Of a stretch of DNA of 24,199 bases, positions 9,283 to 16,162 are shown in pieces. The stretch covers positions 331,604 through 355,802 of the forward strand of contig BFEA01000885.1 of NCBI GenBank assembly GCA_003427395.1, given 5' to 3'. The position numbers were made by a program, and so were the translations under genes. The stretch comes from Chara braunii. Its lineage: Eukaryota > Streptophyta > Charophyceae > Charales > Characeae. The notes below the pieces were generated by a model that was not told where the DNA came from, made no database searches, and worked only from the letters and a program-made list of their open reading frames with translations. The stretch's first letter is position 1; the number at the start of each line of letters is the position of its first letter.

Positions 9283-9284
9283 GA

Positions 9285-9335
9285 GCACTTTGACCGGGGC
9301 AGTGCCCCCACGAAAGTGCCAAGGCCACTCGGCCT
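9285..9335. other. Pair of hairpins abutting the U6-like fragment
   Basis: GCACTTT (9285-9291) pairs with AAAGTGC (9313-9319) around GGGG/CCCC (9296-9299 and 9305-9308). It is followed by AGGCC/GGCCT (9322-9326 and 9331-9335) with loop ACTC. These lie immediately 5' of the U6-like RNA in its own sense. I do not recognise the RNA or element they come from. Confidence 0.45.
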
Positions 9336-9339
9336 GTGT

Positions 9340-10112
9340 TTTGACAATTCGTGGGTGTACCCAGTGTGGTAGGCTCTCGGGCCATATCCCGAACGAGGAC
9401 GGGACCCAAAAAAAAAAAAATTAACAATAAAAATAAAAGAAAATAAAAAGACGAGAATATAAAACCCGTTTATTATAAAGGTCTTAAACGGGAAACGGGA
9501 ACTACTGGCATCTCGCAAGTCCCGTAGCTTGGGCCCGTCGTCGCGCATGTCACCAAAACTGAGGGGGATAGCCCCGTCGGGCCCTCAACCCCTCGATTTT
9601 TCCAACGCTCCGCTGCTCCCTCGTCGCCGCATGCTGGCCTCGATCCCCAAACCTCCGTAGTAATAGTCCAATGCCGTAACCTATAGGGCTAAGCCCAAGT
9701 CTGAGACAACTAGGCGCAGATTTCAATATGAAGTGGTACCGCGCGATGCCTAGGCCCGGGAAAAACAGCCTGGGCCTCCTTCCCTGCCTACAACCAGCGT
9801 GCTACCGCTAGGCACCCGCACCGGCTTACCTAAACCGCGTCGTGGCTGCCCCGTGCGCCATCCTGTGCGCCAGTCCTACCGCCGGTCGGGCGTACCAAAC
9901 AAAAAAAACAACTTTCATTCCTTATTCTAATCGGTAACAAAAATCACGCCGGTTAACTAAAAACAGCTATGCGATCAAGCGGAAAAATCACGCGCGCGTC
10001 TTGAAACTGCGCGCTCACATATCTACTCTATTCAAACTGTCCCTGCATACGGACAACCACCGCGTTTCGCACAAATACTTAAAAATCCTAAGTAAATCAA
10101 ACTTTCTGTCAC
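9340..10112. other. Non-coding stretch before gag resumes
   Basis: This stretch has no supported gene. A 13-base A run at 9408-9420 opens an A-rich patch (9408-9450) that could be the tail of a retroposed sequence on the + strand. A weak third promoter-like module, with CCGTAACCTATAG, CAATATGAA and CGCGCG, lies at about 9672-9740. Just to the right, ATACCC/GGGTAT (10132-10149, loop TTGTCA) forms a small hairpin at the place where gag sense restarts. Confidence 0.35.
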
Positions 10113-10140
10113 TTGCAAAAAAACAGGGTGGATACCCTTG

Positions 10141-10457
10141 TCAGGGTATTCGCCCCGACAGCGGCAACGCCAACCGACCAATCTAGCGAGGCCATGTCTG
10201 CCAATGAAGAGGACAGACTCGCAGCCACCTGGGATGGTGGCCGCCCGGACAAAGACCGAGGACGCGGCAAGACGAAGACAAACACCGCATCTATCCCCAG
10301 GCCCGGCGCAACAGCTCCAGCCCCATGGTCCCACTACGGTCTCTCCGAACGGGCGTACAAGGCACGCACGAGGTTTCGCTATTGTTTGTGGTATAACAAC
10401 GATCTCCACGACACAGTGGGCTGCCCGTCGAAAGGGAAGGGCAAATCGGGAAACTAA
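10141..10457 (+). pseudogene. gag, 3' portion with damaged zinc knuckle
   Basis: The frame is open to TAA 10455-10457. Gag sense becomes clear near ANEEDRLAATWDGGRPDKDR (about 10200-10260), continues through a basic RGRGKTKT stretch, and then the knuckle. The knuckle has the spacing C-x2-C-x4-H-x4-C, but the second Cys is Tyr: C at 10383, Y at 10392, H at 10407, C at 10422. This nucleocapsid part would bind the element's RNA, and the missing Cys should weaken zinc binding. It ends in basic PSKGKGKSGN. It has no start of its own, since its 5' part is the gag piece ending near 2255. Confidence 0.8.
10448..10454 (+). promoter_or_regulatory. Candidate -1 ribosomal frameshift heptamer GGGAAAC
   Basis: In the gag frame the heptamer reads G GGA AAC and is followed at once by the gag stop TAA (10455). 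This fits the X XXY YYZ rule for -1 frameshifting. A slip by -1 gives GGG AAA CTA AGC, which is exactly the frame in which pol is open from 10397 to 10789. A short stem GAGTG/CACTC (about 10469-10487) or CGACC/GGTCG (about 10488-10508) downstream could act as the stimulator. Function is inferred. Confidence 0.6.
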
Positions 10458-10926
10458 GCACCGTCAGGAGTGACTCGACGACACTCTCGACCCCTTCGGA
10501 ACCGGTCGCTTCGCAGGTGACCGCCCTTCGTTCCGAGGCACACGCGGAACTTGATAGCCCTCTTCCATATTCTTACGAGGACTATGCTGCCCGACTCGTT
10601 CCTACGCGGGGTACTCATGCTCAAGGACAAGACGTGTGTGTCGCATCTTCCCCGTCCGACAACGACAACTTATCGTCTTCAAGTGGTTCTTCAAGGGATT
10701 CGGCGCGCGAGTTCAACATAGAGGTATTGGACCCGCTCACGTCCGAGGATTTCGCATGGCTTCCTCTCCCGACTACGGGCCGTTTGCCGTGACCGCAATG
10801 CGCAACATTATGCGCTCATCTTCACACGTATCTATCCTTCTATGCACCACCAACTTCGCCGATGGAGGACGAAGCTGCGGTGGGGGACATCCTTGCGTAT
10901 GTTACCAAGGTGGCCCGCGAGTTTCG
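10455..10926 (+). pseudogene. pol, N-terminal linker before protease
   Basis: In the -1 frame relative to gag, an acidic, Ser/Asp-rich linker runs on after the heptamer (SYEDYAARL near 10570, then SEDFAWLPLPTTGR). TGA 10790-10792 breaks it and it continues in frame (MEDEAAVGDILAYVTKVARE) to the N gap. It links gag to the protease; no enzyme motif is present. Whether it joins the protease frame after the gap cannot be judged, because the gap length may be nominal. Confidence 0.7.
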
Positions 10927-11066
10927 NNNNNNNNNNNNNNNNNNNNNNNNNNNNNNNNNNNNNNNNNNNNNNNNNNNNNNNNNNNNNNNNNNNNNNNNNN
11001 NNNNNNNNNNNNNNNNNNNNNNNNNNNNNNNNNNNNNNNNNNNNNNNNNNNNNNNNNNNNNNNNNN
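10927..11066. other. Assembly gap of 140 N
   Basis: There are 140 undetermined bases within pol, just before the protease. Reading frames drawn through it are artefacts of N codons. Confidence 0.99.
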
Positions 11067-12950
11067 AAGCAGCGGTACGATGACAACAACGCACCGCTCC
11101 TCTATGTCCACATCCAAGTTGGGCAAGCGTCCTGCAGCGCTTTGCTGGATAGCGGCGCGTCTCGCAATTTCATGAGCCAAACCTTTATGCAAAGGGCTGG
11201 CCTTGGCACACAAGTTCGAAGGAAGGCAAACCCGACGGCGATCAAGTTGGCAGACGGAAGGACGCAACAACTTATCAACCGCTACATCGAGGCCGTACCA
11301 GTGTATTTCGCACCTCATGCATATGAACCAGTGACGTTCGACATTTTGGACACGGACTTCGACGTTATTTTGGGAATGCATTGGCTTGCAAGTGCGGATC
11401 ACACGGTCAACTTCCACCAGCGGACTCTTACCGTTCAGGATGCCTTCGGCGCCGAACTGTTGTGTACTATTCCTCTTCCACACCCTTCGATCCGATGCCA
11501 AGTGGTGACGGCCAAGTCGTTTCGGGCTACTTGCGCTTACGAGCAGCCCGACAAGAGAGGCCTATGTTTCCTACGGACCGTCGCGGTAGCCGACTCTTCA
11601 CCTACGGACTTGTCTTCGGACCCCCGTGTGGTGCAGTTGCTTGACGAGTTTGCCGACATCTTCGAGTCACCTACCGGTGTGGTGCCGAATTGGCCGATCT
11701 CTCACGAGATCATTCTTGAGGCCGGTGCCGTGCCACCAAAAGGTTGCATTTATCGCATGAACGAGGAGGAGCTTATGGTTCTCCGTGCGCAACTTGATGA
11801 CTTGTTGGACAAGGGCTGGATCCGCCCTAGTAGCTCCCCATATGGAGCACCAGTTCTCTGCGTACAGAAGAAGAACAAGGATCTACGATTGTGCATCGAC
11901 TATCGTAAGCTCAACATGCAAACCGTCAAGAATGCGGGGCGTCTTCCTCGTATCGACGATCTTCTTGAGCGATTGGGTGGCGCAAAGTGTTTTTCTAAGT
12001 TGGATTTAGAGTCGGGATATCATCAAATTTCGATCCGGCCAAACGATCGCTACAAATCCGCGTTCAAGACGCGATACGGGCATTTTGAGTGGGTGGTCAT
12101 GCCTTTAAGCCTCACCAACGCCCCGACGACCTTTCAAGCGCCAATGACCAATGAGTTCCGTGCGATGTTGGACCGGTTCGTGCTGATCTACTTAGACGAC
12201 ATTCTCGTCTATAACCGGACATTTGAGGATCATCTTGAGCACCTTCGACGAGTGTTGGAGACGCTCCGCCGCGCCAAGTACAAAGCTAACCGCGACAAGT
12301 GCGAATTTGTCCGGCAAGAGCTGGAATGCTTGAGCCATTTTGTCACACCGGAGGGCATCAGTCCGTTGTCGGACAAGATTCAAGCCATCCAAGAGTGGCC
12401 AGAGCCGCAGAACGTCATGGATGTCCGTTCGTTCCTTGGCCTTGCCGGCTACTACCAACGTTTTATCAAGGCCCACTTGACCAAGCTTCAATGCGAGGAT
12501 CGGCCGTTTGACTTCGGAGAGGATGCGCGGGAATCATTTTAGGCTCTCAAAGCCGCACTATTATCTGCGGAGGTCTTGCGCATATACGACCCGTTGTTGC
12601 CAACGCACGTCATGACGGATGCGTCCGACTATGGCATTGGTGTCGTCCTCGAACAACACGATGGCGTGGACTGGCACCCGATTGAATACTTCAGCAAGAA
12701 AGTGCCCGCCGTGCACTCCATTGATGACGCATGCAAGAAGGAGCTCATAGCCTTCGTCCACGCGCTCAAGCGGTGGCGACACTTCCTCCTTGGTCGAAGT
12801 CAATTCCGATGGGTAACGAACAACAATCCGTTGGTCTTCTACAAGACCCAAGACACCATCAATAGCACCATCGACCGTTGGATGGCTTTCATCGGCCAAT
12901 TCGACTTCTTTCCCGATCACATTCCGGGGAAGTCTAACCGTTTTGCGGAT
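11067..12950 (+). pseudogene. pol: protease, reverse transcriptase and RNase H
   Basis: One frame carries an aspartic protease with LLDSGAS (Asp at 11148) and the flap-side ILGMHWL (about 11367). The reverse transcriptase follows, with GWIRPSSSPYGAPV, LRLCIDYRKLN, FSKLDLESGYHQI and the catalytic YLDD (12189-12200). RNase H has TDAS (Asp at 12618) and KKELIAFVHALKRW. TAG 12540-12542 separates reverse transcriptase from RNase H, and sense continues in the same frame. Where the family has T-D-(H/N)-x-P-L, this copy has T-N-N-N-P-L, so the catalytic Asp at 12819 is Asn. The thumb/connection text FIKAHLTKLQ looks a few residues short. Near 12950 the frame shifts by one. These enzymes would mature the polyprotein and copy RNA into DNA; this copy could not. 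Confidence 0.92.
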
Positions 12951-14497
12951 GCGTCTGGATCATTGTACCGCAGTCTATTCGACCTTCGAGATCGACGACG
13001 AACTGCGGGACAGTTCCATCCGCGACTACCAAGCCGACCCCAAGTTTCGCGACAAGTACGCAAATTGCGCCTCTCCAAATCTGGCGCCTTCTCACTACTG
13101 GATCCAAGAGGGGTACTTGCTTGTCCACACGCGGGGGAAGGACCTTGTTTGCGTACTAAGTGACTCTCACTTGCGTACACGGCTTCTTGGCGAGTTCCAC
13201 GATGCTCCCGCCACCGGACACTTTCGAGTCAATCGCACGATTGGCTGACTTCGTGAGCGATTTTGGTGGCCCGGCCTTCTCGGTGACGTCACACGCTATT
13301 GCGAGTCATGCGAGGTTTGTCGACGCTGCAAATCTCGCAACCATCATTTGTACGGCGAGTTGCGACCATTACCGATCCGCTTGTGCCGAAGGGAAGCGAT
13401 TGCCATGGACATCACCGGGCCATTCCCCAAGCACAAGACCGGTGTGGATGGGATTCTCATGGTGGTTGACCGACTCACCAAGTTCGCCATGTTTTTGTCT
13501 TGCCGCTATCATCCCAAGGCACCGGAGTTGGCCGAAGTTCTTTACGCCGGTTGGATTCGAACCAAGGGTCACCCCAAGGAAATCATTTTCGACTGCGACA
13601 CTTGGTTCATGTCGGATTTTTGGTTGGCGCTCATCAAACGATGGGGCTCATCTCTCAAGCCATGTTCGGCTCGCCACCCCCAAACCGATGGCCAAACGGA
13701 GAGGGCGCATCAAACTGCATAGGTTCTCCTTCGCACTCTCATCCATACCGACGAAAAGGATTGGGTTGAGCGGCTGCCAGATGTCGAGTTGGCATACGAC
13801 TCGTCCATCCACCCGGCTATCGGGATGTCGCCCTTCGAGTTCGAGCACGGCTCGCCGGTCACTTCTCCGTTGGACACAATCATTCCACGAACGGCCAAGA
13901 GCGCGACCATCTTCTTTTCTTGCGACGGATGCAAGAGCTACTTGTCAAGGCGCAGCAACGCATGAGCCAACAGGCCAATCGCCAGCATCTTCCTTGCCCA
14001 TTCCGCGTCGGCGATCTCGTCTGGGTTTCCGCCGCGGAGTTCAACCTTGAACAAGATATCTCTCGCAAGCTCCTCCCGAAATGGATGGGGCCCTGGCCAA
14101 TCGTGGCACCCGCTGGGGATGCACCCGAAGGACCTTCACCATTCAGGTGCCCGCACACTTGCCCGTCTACCCGGTCTTTCATTGCTCCAAGTTGGTTCTT
14201 TACACGCCAGCGGAACATGACGATTTTCCCGGGCGACGATCGCAAGACCCACCCTCTATGGACAGTTTCCAAGAGGTCGGCGACATCATCTCCCAGCGAC
14301 GCTACGACAACAGGCCAACCGAGTACTTGGTACACCTTGCGTACTGCACTCACAAAGCTGACCGTTGGTTGACCCCTGCGGAACTCCAAGCAACAGCTCC
14401 AGCGGTTCTCGAACGCTACGAACGAAAGATGCAAGGCAAGCCGGTATATTCGGCTCCACGTCGCACCCGCGTCCAGGTTCCATCTTCAGATCATTAG
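12951..14497 (+). pseudogene. pol: integrase with chromodomain-like C-terminus
   Basis: The zinc-binding HHCC part has His at 13198 and 13219 and Cys at 13300 and 13309, interrupted by TGA 13246. The catalytic core keeps Asp in AMDITGPF (13408), Asp in the DCDTWF motif (13591-13599) and Glu in QTERAHQ (13699). TAG 13720-13722 follows, then ELAYDSSIHPAIGMSPFEFE. A frameshift near 13895 restores RRMQELLVK and GDLVWVSAAEFNLEQ. Another near 14130 leads to the C-terminus, which ends at TAG 14495-14497. The last 60 codons (EYLVHLAYCTHKADRWLTPAEL) align loosely with a chromodomain, though the aromatic cage residues are not evident. The enzyme would insert element DNA into chromatin. Confidence 0.9.
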
Positions 14498-14525
14498 CTT
14501 CGCCCTCGACCCGGCTTGACTTCAT

Positions 14526-14538
14526 AAGGAGGGGGGGG
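14526..14538 (+). promoter_or_regulatory. Polypurine tract
   Basis: AAGGAGGGGGGGG abuts the TG of the 3' LTR. It is the plus-strand primer site and fixes the LTR start. Bases 14498-14525 between pol and the tract hold nothing else. Confidence 0.88.
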
Positions 14539-14561
14539 TGTTACGGGCCTTTTTCAGTCCC

Positions 14562-14735
14562 GTGTCGTTTTCAGCCCGAAAGCCTGAAAACAAGGGCCTA
14601 CAGGCCCTGTGTCGTTTCAGCCTGAAAGCCTGAAAACAAGGGCCTACAGGCTCTGTGTCGTTCCAGCCTAAAACAGGGGCCTTTCCGGCCCTGAGTCTTT
14701 TCAGCCTGAAACGGAGGGCCATTTTCAGGCCCTCA
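14562..14735 (+). repeat. Four degenerate tandem units in the LTR
   Basis: Units begin with GTGTCGTTTTCAGCC or variants at 14562, 14609, 14655 and 14693 (spacing 47, 46 and 38). Each carries AGCCTGAAA-type inverted motifs and ends in GGGCC-TACAGGCCCT or a variant. They lie in the U3 part, upstream of the TATA box, where LTRs hold enhancer repeats. Confidence 0.8.
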
Positions 14736-14878
14736 TGAGATCGACTTGCCCTGAAACTCAGGCAGCACACCAGGGTTTTAGCACAGACCATTTTGGGCCT
14801 GTTTTCAAGACAACCCTTGGTTGAGCTTCAACGCTAGGGTCTGGCACGTTTCAGCATTGGCAAGAGCAGCCTCCTGGA

Positions 14879-14906
14879 CGGGCCAGCACTATATAGAACT
14901 GGCCCG
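14879..14906 (+). promoter_or_regulatory. LTR core promoter: TATA box within an inverted repeat
   Basis: TATATAG (14890-14896) is enclosed by perfect 8-base arms CGGGCCAG (14879-14886) and CTGGCCCG (14899-14906). It is the only clear TATA box in the upstream half of the LTR and would start the element's RNA some 25-30 bases downstream. Confidence 0.65.
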
Positions 14907-15458
14907 CCCTGCAGGCTGCAAGTAGTGTCGTAGGGACTTCCCAGGCACTTCACGTGCAGTTCAGGAGGCAGGAGGTAGTCTTCAGGATTCGGCAGCAGCA
15001 CTCTGGAGGAGCGCTGCAGTTGTACTAGTAGCGTTAGCAGTAGTCTTCAACGCTAGGCGCTAGTAGGAGCTAGAGTAGTACTGGAGAGAGAGAGACTGGG
15101 TGGAGGCCAGGGAGACTTACATGCAGCGCCATAGCTCCAGCTCCGTCTTCGAGGTACCTGCAGCACAACACCATCTTCACAGGTCAGTACCTGGCACATG
15201 GGAGAGAGAGAGAGAGAGAAAGTTCTTCTTCTTCCTCTTCTCAGTCCACCATCTCCCTCTCACCCTCTCGCTACCTGACTTCACCGCATCAGCAGACTAC
15301 CAAAGAGCGGGATTGGTGACATTTGGATCCAGACTCGACATTGGGCTTCAAACATTTTGAGGAGGGATTATTTGGGACTTTGGAACGAAGACTTGGCGTT
15401 GACGACATTCCCATCTCCCCCCCCCTTCTTCGTCTGATTCCCTCCTCTTCATTTGTGC

Positions 15459-15638
15459 ATGATCTCTACCTGGCGCATTCTTAGCGCAGGCCCCTTCACA
15501 CCTTGTGATGAGAATGATGTATGTTTGGTCTGCGTTGCGACATTGATTGGGCTAGTCATTGGTATTCTAGCATTCTGCTGCGTTGTCTTGCACTACGTGA
15601 TAGAGGTCAGTCCCGGTCAGGTCAAGACTTATATCTAA
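15459..15638 (+). CDS. Small LTR open frame with one membrane-like segment, doubtful
   Basis: ATG 15459 to TAA 15636-15638, 59 codons. Residues about 25-47 (VCVATLIGLVIGILAFCCVV) are hydrophobic enough for one membrane helix. The frame lies wholly in the 3' LTR. In the 5' LTR copy the codon matching the stop is GAA, so the end is not kept between copies. Probably a chance frame. Confidence 0.15.
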   Translation: MISTWRILSAGPFTPCDENDVCLVCVATLIGLVIGILAFCCVVLHYVIEVSPGQVKTYI

Positions 15639-15788
15639 GTCTTCCACTTTGCTACAAAGCACCATTTTTGTATGTATCAGGATGTACACTGCATATTCCA
15701 CTAGCATTGCATTGTACATTCAGTCCTTTTCATCACATTGCGGATCCTTGGTTATATATGTACATCGCCCAACTGGGCATGTAATACA

Positions 15789-16035
15789 GCCATAGCAACT
15801 GGACCTGTTGCATATATACTTCGAGTTCACAAATGATTTCAAAGTGTGCTCATCTACTTATGTGTATCCATGACGCTTTGTGTGTCAATGCATGTGTGTC
15901 GATGCATACACGAAACATGAGGGTGACCAGTTGTGAATCACTGACCCAATACGCTTTTGTTAGGATCCTGGCCAATTTCGGAGTTCAAATTCACAAAGAA
16001 ATACAATGTCGTCCAATTGCGAAAAGAAGTGAATG

Positions 16036-16067
<32 letters not shown>

Positions 16068-16162
16068 CACCAACAAACAACCAATGACAGTTCCCCCTTC
16101 TTCGCCAACCAACGCCTCCTTATCATCTCCTCTCTCATTCAAACAATAACTAATAATGTTGA
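15789..16162. other. Flank between LTR and LINE ORF1, with GAA microsatellite
   Basis: There is no supported gene here. A (GAA)10 run lies at 16035-16065. This may be the 5' untranslated region of the LINE, but its start cannot be set. Confidence 0.45.

Larger units (their letters stand above)
2256..10112. mobile_element. About 8 kb non-coding DNA splitting gag, probably nested element(s)
   Basis: Gag sense stops before 2330 and returns near 10140, so foreign or rearranged DNA lies between. I see no domain-bearing ORF on either strand. The contents are listed separately: promoter-like modules, hairpins, a minus-strand LTR edge with primer site, tandem repeats, the covarying hairpin array and a U6-like segment. 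No terminal repeat pair or target-site duplication could be matched at the two edges. A single clean insertion is therefore not proven; a pile-up of several elements or a recombination between two gag copies also fits. Confidence 0.55.
1..15788 (+). mobile_element. Ty3/gypsy chromovirus-type LTR retrotransposon, decayed and interrupted
   Basis: The order is 5' LTR end, primer-binding site, leader, gag, pol (protease, reverse transcriptase, RNase H, integrase, chromodomain-like tail), polypurine tract and 3' LTR, all on the + strand. Both LTRs end in CA and the 3' LTR starts with TG. The RNase H-before-integrase order is the Ty3/gypsy order, and the primer site resembles the 3' end of initiator tRNA-Met, which is usual for chromoviruses. 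The internal part is about 14.4 kb, far over the usual 5-8 kb, because about 8 kb of unrelated non-coding DNA lies between the two gag parts. Every coding region carries stops or frameshifts, so the copy cannot encode its own proteins. The start lies outside the window, so the target-site duplication cannot be checked; the five bases after the 3' LTR are GCCAT. Confidence 0.9.
14539..15788 (+). repeat. 3' LTR, 1250 bases
   Basis: It runs from TGTTACGGG to GTAATACA. The last 180 bases match the 5' LTR end. Inside are four degenerate units of about 46 bases near the start, a TATA box at 14890, GA runs at about 15083-15094 and 15202-15221, C/T-rich stretches, and a small open frame at 15459-15638. 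Confidence 0.92.

Noticed and set aside
10842-11178. Frames crossing the N gap on both strands
   Set aside because: They exist only because N codons contain no stop; only the + strand sense after 11067 is supported by pol motifs.
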